Shown: piece after piece, positions 5,851 to 15,400 of the stretch
How the letters are laid out: each line of letters opens with the position of its first letter
Numbering within the stretch: position 1 is the stretch's first letter
Source of the DNA: DATNFP01 sp035606335
GTDB taxonomy: Bacteria > Bacteroidota > Bacteroidia > Chitinophagales > Chitinophagaceae
Direction: 5' to 3'
DNA: 19,139 bases
NCBI GenBank assembly: GCA_035606335.1
Contig: DATNFP010000178.1
Span: 1 to 19,139, forward strand
Program-made: the position numbers and the translations under genes
The notes under the pieces: generated by a model
The model's database searches: none
The model's input: the letters and a program-made list of their open reading frames with translations, nothing else
Told to the model about the DNA's origin: nothing

Positions 5851-8280
5851 ATGCGCAACCTTATACTGTATGCATTACTATTCGTATGCCAGGCAAGCTA
5901 TGCCCAATGGAATATAAAAGGGCAGGTTACCGATGCAGCAAATATGCAGCCTTTACCATTTGCTACTATTAAGCTTGGGAATACAGGACAAGGAATTGTA
6001 GCCGATCTGAATGGAAAATTTGAATTTACTACTGAAAAAGGTGTTTCTTACCTTGAAATATCGTACCTGGGATATGAGCCACAAAGAATAAGCCTGCCTA
6101 TACAAAGTAAAGAACTAAAGGTGAGGCTAAAAGCAAAAAGAGGCGCACTAAATGAAGTGGTAATAACACCACAATATGAAAAGATAAAACGTATCATTAA
6201 CCTTGCCATTGCCAACAGAGATAAGAATAGCCCTGATAAAAAAGACTGGTACAGGTGTCGCGTGTACTACAAAATGATTGGAGACGTTGCGCTACCGGAT
6301 TCACTCAACAAATATGATACAAGCAAAAAAGAGCTGCTACTAAAGCAGTTCCTCGATAATCAGCATTTGCTAATGGCTGAAACTTACAGCATACGCACAT
6401 GGCACAAACCGCAGCGTTTGCAAGAAGATGTAATAGGCTCCAGGCTATCGGGATTTAAAAAATCGCTGTTCACAAATATCATTACCGATGTCTTGCCATT
6501 TCATGCCTATACGGATTACCTGACACTAAACGGAAAAGATTATCACAATCCAGTAAGTAAAGGTTTTTTATTGCATTACAACTACAACCTGAGTGATGAA
6601 ATACTGAAAGGGAAAGATACAGTATGGGTAATAAGCTTTCATTCCAAAAAGGCGGAAAACGATTTAAGTGGTACTGTTTATATTAACTCAGACGGATATG
6701 CTATTGAATACTTTATTGCCAAAACATATAACCAACAACTGAAGCATAGCGTACGTATAGAACAACAATATAAAAAAACTGATGGCGATTGGTTTCCAAA
6801 TCAGTTAAATTATATACTAGACTATCAAATAGAAGCAAGCAGTAATGATACAAGTAAATTGGCAAGGAAGACCAATAAAAAAATCTATTATGATATCTAT
6901 CTAAAGGGAACATCAAAAATAGACTCGGTAACATTTAGCAAACAGAAAAGCTTCCATTTTGATAAGACACATACAGTGAGACTTACACCCGGTGCAGATG
7001 AATTAACAGATAGTAGTTGGGCAGCTCTTCGACCCACATCCCTCGACTTTAAAGAGGCACGTACTTACCAATTCATGGATAGCTTCATGGAAAGCACGCA
7101 TTTAGACAGGATGATGAATTTCATGAGCAAATTGGGACAAAATAAGTTGCCAATCGGGCCTGTAGACATGGATATAACCAGACTATATACTTACAATAAA
7201 TACGAAGGGAGCCGAGTAGGTCTTGGATTGCAAACAAATGAAAATGTTATAAAATGGCTTTCTATTGGTGGCTGGGGCGGTTATGGCTTTAAAGACGCAC
7301 ATTGGAAATATGGGGCATTTGCAGAAGCATATGCAGACCGCTATAAGGAGTTCGTAATAAAAGTATCTTATGACAATGATATACAAGATCCGGGAAGAAT
7401 AGAGTTGAGTAGTGATCTGGATAAAAATTATTTGAGAGCATATCTTTTATCCAGAGTTGACCAGATAGAATCTTATTCAGTATCGGTTAAGAAAAAGATA
7501 GATTACTGGACTTTGCAGCTTACTGGCAGGCAAGAAAAAATTACACCTAAATATGATTATGCCCTCGCTTATGACGGTGAGAATCATACCCAGTTTACTG
7601 CAAATGAAGTTTCGCTTAATCTCAGATATGCTTTTGCAGAACGTACGGCACCTGCCTTTGGCGCTTATTACAGCACTGGCACGAAGTACCCTATATGGTA
7701 TGGTAAAATCACCAAAGGATTATTGACAGATGAGCAATTAAAAACTTCATATACTCAAGCTCTTACTGCATTGTTATGGAACAGACACCTAAATAAAATA
7801 GGCAATGAGCATTTCCTTATAATGACCGGCAAATCGTGGAGCGATAATCCTTTGCCATTAAGCAAATTATTTGCAGGGAACGGGTATAGATATAGCTCGA
7901 CCCTATCTGTAGATGCGTTCGGCGGTATGATAACCATGTATCCTTATGATTATTATATGGATCAGTTCATCAACTTCTATTGGAAACATGACTTTGACTG
8001 GAAGCTATATAAAACAAACTTTTCGGCACCTAATATTGGCCTCAGATATAATATTTTATTTGGCACTTTGAATCATCCAGAAGTGCATCAAGACGTTACT
8101 TTTTCAGTGCCAAGCAATGGGTATCATGAAGTGGGACTGATGCTGGATAACTTATTCCGCCTTAACTATTTCAATGCCTATTATATAACATTTAATGCCG
8201 GCTATTTTTACCATATAACACCAGATGCCGATCTTAATAAAAATGGCAGAATAGCAGTGGGTATTGGCATAGAGCTGTAG
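5851..8280 (+). CDS. Outer-membrane protein with CarboxypepD_reg-like and DUF5686 regions
   Basis: Hypothetical protein of 809 residues of a type common in Bacteroidota. Residues 1-18 are a signal peptide (cleavage SYA|QW). Residues about 20-106 are a carboxypeptidase-regulatory-like beta-sandwich (GQVTDAANMQPLPFATIKL, DLNGKFEFT, YLGYEPQ), the module also found at the N-terminus of TonB-dependent transporters. No TonB plug is seen. The rest matches the DUF5686 pattern, with many aromatic alternating strands from about 430 onward and an ending typical of a barrel strand (RIAVGIGIEL). It is probably an outer-membrane barrel of unknown role. Its TAG stop is directly followed by the aspS stop on the other strand, with no base between them. 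Confidence 0.87.
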   Translation: MRNLILYALLFVCQASYAQWNIKGQVTDAANMQPLPFATIKLGNTGQGIVADLNGKFEFTTEKGVSYLEISYLGYEPQRISLPIQSKELKVRLKAKRGALNEVVITPQYEKIKRIINLAIANRDKNSPDKKDWYRCRVYYKMIGDVALPDSLNKYDTSKKELLLKQFLDNQHLLMAETYSIRTWHKPQRLQEDVIGSRLSGFKKSLFTNIITDVLPFHAYTDYLTLNGKDYHNPVSKGFLLHYNYNLSDEILKGKDTVWVISFHSKKAENDLSGTVYINSDGYAIEYFIAKTYNQQLKHSVRIEQQYKKTDGDWFPNQLNYILDYQIEASSNDTSKLARKTNKKIYYDIYLKGTSKIDSVTFSKQKSFHFDKTHTVRLTPGADELTDSSWAALRPTSLDFKEARTYQFMDSFMESTHLDRMMNFMSKLGQNKLPIGPVDMDITRLYTYNKYEGSRVGLGLQTNENVIKWLSIGGWGGYGFKDAHWKYGAFAEAYADRYKEFVIKVSYDNDIQDPGRIELSSDLDKNYLRAYLLSRVDQIESYSVSVKKKIDYWTLQLTGRQEKITPKYDYALAYDGENHTQFTANEVSLNLRYAFAERTAPAFGAYYSTGTKYPIWYGKITKGLLTDEQLKTSYTQALTALLWNRHLNKIGNEHFLIMTGKSWSDNPLPLSKLFAGNGYRYSSTLSVDAFGGMITMYPYDYYMDQFINFYWKHDFDWKLYKTNFSAPNIGLRYNILFGTLNHPEVHQDVTFSVPSNGYHEVGLMLDNLFRLNYFNAYYITFNAGYFYHITPDADLNKNGRIAVGIGIEL

Positions 8281-10053
8281 TTATTCCGTAGTCGTTTTGA
8301 GGTTCAACTCTTGCAGTTGTTTTTCATCAATAGCTGATGGAGCATCAAGCATAACATCGCGACCAGCATTATTTTTTGGGAATGCTATGAAATCGCGAAT
8401 AGTTTCCTGACCTCCGAGCAACGCACATAATCTATCGAAACCAAATGCAATACCACCGTGTGGTGGAGCACCGTACTCAAAAGCACCAAGAAGGAATCCA
8501 AATTTTTCCTGGGCTTCCTCTTTGGTTAGCCCTAAAGCTGCAAACATTTTTTCCTGCAGATCGCGTTGGAAAATACGGATGGAGCCCCCTCCTATTTCTG
8601 TGCCATTCAGGACTATATCGTAGGCATTGGCCTTAATTTCTCCAAATTGGTCGGGGTTATCCATCAAAGCTATCTGTTCCGGTTTGGGGGAAGTGAATGG
8701 ATGGTGACGTGCAGCCCAGCTATTGTCTTCTTCATTGTATTCGAACAATGGGAAATCTATTACCCAAAGAGGCTTGTAATTATCAGGATTGCGCAGACCG
8801 AGACGATTACCTACTTCAAGACGTAGTTCGCTCATGGCTTTACGAGTGCGATTTTCTGCTCCTGCTAATATCAATATGAGATCGCCAGAATTTGCATTGC
8901 AGAATGAAGAAAACTCTTTCAATTTATCTTCAGTGAAGAATTTATCTACACTGCTTTTGTATGTTCCGTCGGTATTACATTTGATGTATACCATACCGTT
9001 CATACCTATCTGCGGACGCTTTACCCAATCGATAAGGTCATCGATCTGCTTGCGAGTGTATTCACTTGCATTAGGAACTGAGATAGCCAGAATTGTTTGT
9101 GCATCGTTGAAGACTTTAAAATCAACTCCATTTAGCGTGTTGCAATGAATGTGATTTTCGGTCTTGACATTTTGAATTTTCATTTCAAAACGAATATCAG
9201 GCTTATCATTTCCATAATGCCACATGGCATCATCCCAAGTGATGCGAGGGAATGCGTCGGTGATTTCAACGCCCTTTACATCTTTGAAAACATGCTTGAA
9301 TAAGCCTTCAAAAATCTGTAAAATATCTTCCTGTTCCACAAAACTCATTTCACAGTCTATTTGGGTAAATTCAGGCTGGCGATCTGCGCGGAGATCTTCA
9401 TCGCGGAAGCATTTTACTACCTGGTAATAGCGATCATAACCGCTAACCATTAAGAGCTGCTTAAAAGTCTGCGGACTTTGAGGCAGTGCATAAAATTGCC
9501 CGCCATTCATACGAGAAGGCACTACGAAATCGCGGGCGCCCTCTGGAGTGGATTTTATAAGGAATGGGGTTTCAATGTCCCAAAAACCTTTGCCATCAAG
9601 ATAATTTCTTACCGAGCGATTTACTTTATACCGTAATTCAAGGTTGCGACGTAAAACAGGGCGGCGTAAATCCAAGTAGCGATATTTCATGCGAAGCTCG
9701 TCGCCGCCATCTGTATCATCCTCAATAGTAAAAGGAGGCACAGAGGCAATATTCATAATGGCAAAATCTGCTATCTCGATTTCGATATCGCCTGTGGGAA
9801 GTTTAGGATTTTTGTTGCTGCGTTCAATCACTTTTCCATTTACCTGTATTACAAACTCACGGCCAATAGGTGTATTGTCAAAACGCGCAGTTAATGTTTC
9901 ATTAAATAATAGCTGAGTGATACCATAACGGTCTCTAAGATCTATAAATGTGATACTCCCAAACTTGCGAATAGTTTGAACCCAACCTGCCAGTGTAACA
10001 ATGTTGCCAACGTGCTGCATACGCAACTCGCCACATGTGTGTGTACGATACAT
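8281..10053 (-). CDS. aspS: Aspartyl-tRNA synthetase
   Basis: Bacterial-type class II AspRS of 590 residues, which charges tRNA-Asp. The N-terminal OB-fold anticodon domain spans about 1-105 (LAGWVQTIRKFGSITFIDLRDR), the flipping loop STPEGARDF is at 168-176, motif 2 FRDEDLRADRQPEFTQID at 216-233, the bacterial GAD insertion at about 280-420, and motif 3 GIAFGFDRL at 534-542. The ATG at 10053 is chosen because MYRTHTCGELR is the normal family start; the frame opens eight codons further upstream only with a TTG. At the position where non-discriminating enzymes tend to carry His (P. aeruginosa His31) this one has Phe31, hinting at a discriminating AspRS; that is inference. The gene is monocistronic as far as visible and converges with the DUF5686 gene. 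Confidence 0.98.
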   Translation of the reverse strand: MYRTHTCGELRMQHVGNIVTLAGWVQTIRKFGSITFIDLRDRYGITQLLFNETLTARFDNTPIGREFVIQVNGKVIERSNKNPKLPTGDIEIEIADFAIMNIASVPPFTIEDDTDGGDELRMKYRYLDLRRPVLRRNLELRYKVNRSVRNYLDGKGFWDIETPFLIKSTPEGARDFVVPSRMNGGQFYALPQSPQTFKQLLMVSGYDRYYQVVKCFRDEDLRADRQPEFTQIDCEMSFVEQEDILQIFEGLFKHVFKDVKGVEITDAFPRITWDDAMWHYGNDKPDIRFEMKIQNVKTENHIHCNTLNGVDFKVFNDAQTILAISVPNASEYTRKQIDDLIDWVKRPQIGMNGMVYIKCNTDGTYKSSVDKFFTEDKLKEFSSFCNANSGDLILILAGAENRTRKAMSELRLEVGNRLGLRNPDNYKPLWVIDFPLFEYNEEDNSWAARHHPFTSPKPEQIALMDNPDQFGEIKANAYDIVLNGTEIGGGSIRIFQRDLQEKMFAALGLTKEEAQEKFGFLLGAFEYGAPPHGGIAFGFDRLCALLGGQETIRDFIAFPKNNAGRDVMLDAPSAIDEKQLQELNLKTTTE

Positions 10054-10229
10054 AAAATAATTTGAAAAACAGTGCAAGATATGCTGATAAGTTGAATGGT
10101 TGATAAGGCAAAATCCAAATTATTATAGGTGAAAAGCCATTTTTGGTATTAATATCATTATTTTAGAATTTAATTTAATCTGTACACTAATTCATTCGAA
10201 AAATGTATCTGGCATGATTTTACAAATTA

Positions 10230-12005
10230 TTGTTTGTGGGTAAGCAAAACAAACACATAGTCTTACGTATAGTATTGGGTGTGTTACTATTAATTATAGT
10301 TGGTGTGGCAGGTTTCTCTATCTGGGTAGCGCAACATTACAAAGCTGTGATAATGGAAAGGTTGCCCGGTTGGGTAGCGACAACTACAGATAGCTCCTAC
10401 TACATATCGGTTGAAGATATTTCAATAAACATTATTACCAGAAGGGTTACCGCTTATAATGTAAAAATATGGCCGGATACTAACCAGATAAAACGGCTGA
10501 AAGAAAGAGGCAAGCTAATAACCACCACTTTTAACGTGATCATACCGGAAGTACAGGTAAGCGGGATCTTGTGGGAAAATGTAGTATCTGACCAGGAATT
10601 AGATTGCAAAAGGCTCGCGATTATACAACCTATTATCAACATCTTTGCCACACCAAAAGTTGCCGACTCGTTAAAAAGAGACTTAGCTGATACTTCCAAG
10701 AAAGCCCCTTTTATACAAAGGATATATGCTGATTATATAGAAGTAGAACATCCGAAGATAACTTATCGCTTTACGAGTGATACTGACAGTTTTTATTACA
10801 AAATACAAGATGGTGATATTTTATTGAACGACTGGGAAATAGTTCACGGTGCACATAAAGACACTAATAGATTTTTCCATGCGAAAAGCGCTATAATAAC
10901 CCTGGATAGCTTTACATACGTAAAACCCAATGGTATTTACTATATGAAGTCGTCTTCATTAAAGTTTATCACTGACGAGAATAATCTATGGTTAGAAAAC
11001 CTAAAAATTGGTCTCTCTATTACAAAGGATGAATTTTATAAAAGGATGGGGCAGCAAAAAGAAATCTATGATCTGGATTTCCCATCGATACATTTTGGAA
11101 ACTTTGACTGGAAAAGATTAATCAATAAAAAAGAGTTGGTTTCCTCTTCTGTTAGCATAGATACGCCTTCGCTGGATATATTTTTCAGCAGGCTATTACC
11201 ACCAAATAAGAAGAGCAAGGTAGGCAAATATCCACATCAATTGCTGCAAAAGCTAAAGATGAAAGTTGCCATAGATACAGTAAAAATAACTGCCGGACAT
11301 TTTAAATACACAGAAGTAAATGAGAAGACCAGAAGATCGGGGGTATTGTTGTTTGATAATATACATGGCACCATTAATAATGTGACCAATATGCCTGAAC
11401 TGATAGCGCAAAATGCCAATTGCATTTTAAGATTGAATGGTGTGTTTATGAATAGAAGCGATATGGGCGCAACTTTTAATCTGCTATTATCTGATACAAC
11501 AGGCGGCTTTTCGATAGACGCTTATCTGAAAAACCTAAGTGCCGATCAAATAACCAACCAGGCTAAAGCCCTTGCACTTGCTGAAATAACTTCATTTAAC
11601 CTAAAAAGAATGGATATGCATATAGAGGGAAACCAATCGTATGCTAAAGGACATTTTACACTGCTCTATGACAATCTGAAAATACAATTGCAAAAGCTTG
11701 ATAGTGACAGAAACATGAACAGAAGACCTTTCTTATCATTTATTGCAAACAAGGTATTGTTATATCCCAGCAATCCGATGCCTAATGAGCCAGCAAGAAG
11801 CGTGGATACATATGTGCCAAGAGATAAGTTAAAGTCATTTTTTAACCAGATATGGAAAAATATTTACCAGGCAGCACAGAAAACAGCATTGCGTAATGAA
11901 AAGATCGTAGACCTGCTGAAGAAAAAAGGGGCTGATAAAAAAAGAAAAAAACGAGGAGGACTAAAGGCTTTCTTCAATAATATAAACAAGAATAAAAAGA
12001 AATAA
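10230..12005 (+). CDS. AsmA-like single-pass envelope protein with basic C-terminal tail
   Basis: Protein of about 591 residues, not firmly recognised. A short basic N-terminus is followed by one membrane segment at 11-33 (VLRIVLGVLLLIIVGVAGFSIWV); the rest would lie in the periplasm. The pattern of short amphipathic strands with repeated phrases such as YYISVEDISINI, ITRRVTAYNVKIWPD and IDTVKITAGHFKYTEV fits the AsmA/DUF748 class of inner-membrane-anchored lipid-bridge-like proteins, but without a search this is moderate confidence. The last 30 residues hold 14 Lys/Arg (KKKGADKKRKKRGG...NKNKKK), which is unusual. No ATG gives the membrane anchor: the frame is open only after a TGA at 10215, leaving TTG at 10230 or GTG at 10236 as starts; GTG would give MGKQNKH. 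It lies upstream of a TamB gene on the same strand. Confidence 0.75.
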   Translation: MFVGKQNKHIVLRIVLGVLLLIIVGVAGFSIWVAQHYKAVIMERLPGWVATTTDSSYYISVEDISINIITRRVTAYNVKIWPDTNQIKRLKERGKLITTTFNVIIPEVQVSGILWENVVSDQELDCKRLAIIQPIINIFATPKVADSLKRDLADTSKKAPFIQRIYADYIEVEHPKITYRFTSDTDSFYYKIQDGDILLNDWEIVHGAHKDTNRFFHAKSAIITLDSFTYVKPNGIYYMKSSSLKFITDENNLWLENLKIGLSITKDEFYKRMGQQKEIYDLDFPSIHFGNFDWKRLINKKELVSSSVSIDTPSLDIFFSRLLPPNKKSKVGKYPHQLLQKLKMKVAIDTVKITAGHFKYTEVNEKTRRSGVLLFDNIHGTINNVTNMPELIAQNANCILRLNGVFMNRSDMGATFNLLLSDTTGGFSIDAYLKNLSADQITNQAKALALAEITSFNLKRMDMHIEGNQSYAKGHFTLLYDNLKIQLQKLDSDRNMNRRPFLSFIANKVLLYPSNPMPNEPARSVDTYVPRDKLKSFFNQIWKNIYQAAQKTALRNEKIVDLLKKKGADKKRKKRGGLKAFFNNINKNKKK

Positions 12006-12047
12006 TCAGTTTTTTGCTTCTTACAGACTTAATACATTACAAATTTT

Positions 12048-12257
12048 TTAAGGATTTATTTTGTTAGCTTTTTCTTTTTTAATAGTAAGCCCTGCTATGA
12101 TGCCTATGAAAGTGCCGCAAAAAACAGGCGTAATAACCCATAGATACTGATGTGTTAGTAAAGAAGATAAAAAGGCAAACGTGGCCGTAACTATGAGGAG
12201 TGTAGCAATTAAAATTATCGCCTGTTTACGAGATATTCTTTTGAATGCTATTGCCAT
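12048..12257 (-). CDS. Small membrane protein with two transmembrane helices
   Basis: Hypothetical protein of 69 residues with an ATG start and two hydrophobic segments, about 12-34 (QAIILIATLLIVTATFAFLSS) and 38-59 (YLWVITPVFCGTFIGIIAGLTI). Basic residues flank both ends (KRISRKQ, KKEKANK), predicting both termini in the cytoplasm and a short periplasmic loop. It sits alone on the minus strand between the AsmA-like and TamB genes, 42 bases from the end of the former. The hydrophobic pattern and well-formed charge asymmetry argue for a real gene, but its small size leaves doubt. No family was recognised. Confidence 0.6.
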   Translation of the reverse strand: MAIAFKRISRKQAIILIATLLIVTATFAFLSSLLTHQYLWVITPVFCGTFIGIIAGLTIKKEKANKINP

Positions 12258-12351
12258 AGGTTATAAAACTAAGTATAGCACTAAAATAATGATTTATAGT
12301 ATCAGAAGTCAATAAAAACAATGTCATATACTAAAATTGTTTAACAAATTA

Positions 12352-12385
12352 TTGGATACTTAATCATCTATTGGAGTTATTTTTG
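12352..12385 (+). promoter_or_regulatory. Candidate promoter of tamB
   Basis: TTG (12352-12354), a 23-base spacer (at the long end of the allowed range) and TATTTTTG (12378-12385), a full match to TAnnTTTG. Transcription would begin near 12391, only about 20 bases before the proposed CTG start and 77 before the GTG. Confidence 0.5.
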
Positions 12386-12410
12386 TAGATAGGCTTTACA
12401 ACAATTTGAT

Positions 12411-15400
12411 CTGAATCGCTTTCTGAAAATATTACGCAATGCAGGCTTATCGCTTATCGGCATCATTGTGTTGTTGGTAATACTGGTGGATCTAACACCT
12501 GTACAGAATTTTCTTGCCCGGAAAGCAACCGAAATGCTATCCAGAAAACTGAAAACGACAGTCCGGGTGCAACATGTGAGAATAGATTTTCTTAATCATG
12601 TTGTTTTACAAGGTTTATATATTGAAGACCAGGCACATGATACCTTACTATATGCAGGAGAAGCCCAGGTGAGGATCACGGATTGGTTTATTTTAAGAAA
12701 TGATAAACCAGTATTGCGATACCTGGCACTACATGATGCTTATGGACATCTGTACCGGACAGCACAATCGAAGGTGTGGAATTACCAATTTGTAGCTGAC
12801 GCATTCCAAACTGGAAAGAAAGATACAAGTACCAAACAAAAGGAATTTGAGTTTGATCTCCAACACATAGATCTCCAAAATGTACGTTTCCATATGGATG
12901 ATGCCTGGACGGGTGATGACATGGACTATGAATTAGGAAGCCTGCAACTTGATGCTAAAACTCTGGATTTTAAGAAAAAAATATTAGATGTAAATAGCCT
13001 GGCAATTGAAGCAGCAAGTGTGATACTAAAGGATTATAAAGGTGGAAAGCCTAAAGACACTACGCGAAAAACCACTATTCAAGTTGTAGATACTACTCCA
13101 TTTAACCCAGGGCGCTGGGTCGTTAAAGTAAAAAATTTATCTATTACTAATTCCTTATTCAGCCTGGTATCGAGCGATAACAATCCTCCGGCAAATGCAT
13201 TTGACCCTGAGCACCTACATATTGACAGCATTAAATTAAATGCCAGCAATATCTTAATAACAGGCGATACAATTCATGGAAATATAGACCTGCTGACAGC
13301 GCATGAAAGATGTGGACTAACTATAAGAAAAATGAAAAGCAAGGTGACAGTTTCTCCGGTCGCATCAATTTGTGAGAACCTGTACCTGGAAACTAATTAT
13401 AGTAAGCTTCAGAACTATTATGCAATGCGGTATAAGCGGTTCCCTGATTTTACTTCTTATATTACTAATGTAGTAATGGAAGCACATCTGCAAAATGCAA
13501 TAGTGGATGAAAGAGACGTCGCTTATTTCGCCCCCATCTTAAGACAATACCCTACTGTTTTACATGTATCAGGAAATGGCAAGGGCACGGTAGCCAATTT
13601 GAGCGGACAAAATCTGCAAGTAACAGATGGGAATACAGTGATAAAAGGCAACTTTAAAATGAAAGGATTGCCCGATATATATACTACTATAATAGATTTT
13701 AATAACGGAGAAATATTAACTACAGGAGCCGGGATATTAAAATATGCACCTTCACTAAAAGGGAGTCCGAATATAGCGCTGGAAAAACTTACCTATGCCT
13801 ATTTTAAAGGGGATTATACCGGCTATATAGAAAACTTTGCATTGAATGGAACATTGGTCACAAACTTAGGCACCATACAATCGAATGTGAAAATGAATAT
13901 TCCAAAGTTTACCGGCGATAAAGCAGTTTACTCAGGCACCATATCAACCAATAGCTTTGACCTCGGCACTTTATTAAGGCAACCGGACCTTGGCAGTATT
14001 TCATTACATACCAACGTAAGCGGCAGCGCTTTTGATCCACAAGTTGCCAAGATAAATGTTGATGCTTTTATAAACCAAATTGGATATAACGGATATGAAT
14101 ACCACAACATTTACGCTAATGGAGTATTGGAACGAAAAACCTTTACGGGAAAGCTACAAGTAGATGATTCGAACTTTGCCTTTGAATTTAACGGAAATGC
14201 AGATTTTAGCAAAAAGGCAATAAAAGTAAATGCTACAGCAAGCATATTAAAAAGCAACTTAAGAAACCTGCATTTTACAAAAGATACTATAACCGCAGTT
14301 GCCGATTTTGATGTAAACTTTGAAGGAAACAGCATTGATAGCTTTTCAGGGTATGCAAAGCTTTACAATATTGACATAAAACGAAACCAACATAAATTAG
14401 CCCTAGACTCCATTTATCTAAATTCGATCATTGAAGATGGGCAAAAAATGCTAACGATACAGAGTAATGATATTGTTGCCAGCATTAAAGGGAATTATCA
14501 GCTTACCAAGTTGCCTGCGTCTATACAATACTACCTGGCAGGTTATTTACCTAATTATATAAAAATACCTCTAAAGACCGCACCACAACAAAATTTAACT
14601 TTTGAGATCAAAACAACATCCGTAGATAGCCTGTTAGGAGTATTATATCCAACAGTGCGCGGCTTTGATAACTCTGTGATAAGTGGCAGTCTTAATACCT
14701 TATCGGAGAAACTTACCCTTCGTACCAATATACCTTATGGTACATACGGCAATTTCCATTTTTACAATGTAAATATTAGTGCGGATGGAAATTTTAACCT
14801 GTTAGGGCTAAATGCGAGCAGTGATAATGTTGTAATAGGTGATAGCATAATAAATGGCTCAATAAGTGTGACTACTACATTAGGGAATGATTCCATGCAA
14901 TTTAATATTGCGACCTCAGCGCCTGATGCCAATACGTCAGTATCATTAAACGGACAGATACTTGCAAAGCATGATTCGCTCTATCTAACACTATTACCGT
15001 CAGACTTTTTCTTAAATCAAACCAGATGGAATATACTGGGGGGTAACAGGATAGCCTATACAGACAATTATCTATTGGTAAAAAATCTGACCCTGCAATC
15101 AGGGCTGCAACAAATAGATATCAACACACAATATGACAACAATGATCAATCATTGTTTATCGATACAAAGAATCTTGACCTGGGACAATTGGGAACATGG
15201 GGTGGACTTGCAATGTATCAACCAGATGGGAGAATAAACGGTAGTATAAAAATCGAACATCTTTTTAAAAACCTATTTGTTTCTACAAACATAAAAGCAA
15301 CGAATGTTCTATTGGGTACGGATACTGTAGGCAATATTAACCTTACTGGCAGCTATGACAAGGACAAGAAACTATTCAGCATAGACCCAATGACCGGCAT

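Noticed and set aside
8445..9916. Several plus-strand open frames inside aspS
   Set aside because: All are antisense shadows of the intact AspRS coding sequence with no independent support.
10054..10077. Longer aspS start at TTG 10077
   Set aside because: The eight extra residues are not part of the family N-terminus, while MYRTHTCGELR from ATG 10053 is.
12468..12470. GTG 12468 as the tamB start
   Set aside because: It truncates the membrane anchor; the upstream in-frame residues restore it. Kept as an alternative in the tamB entry.
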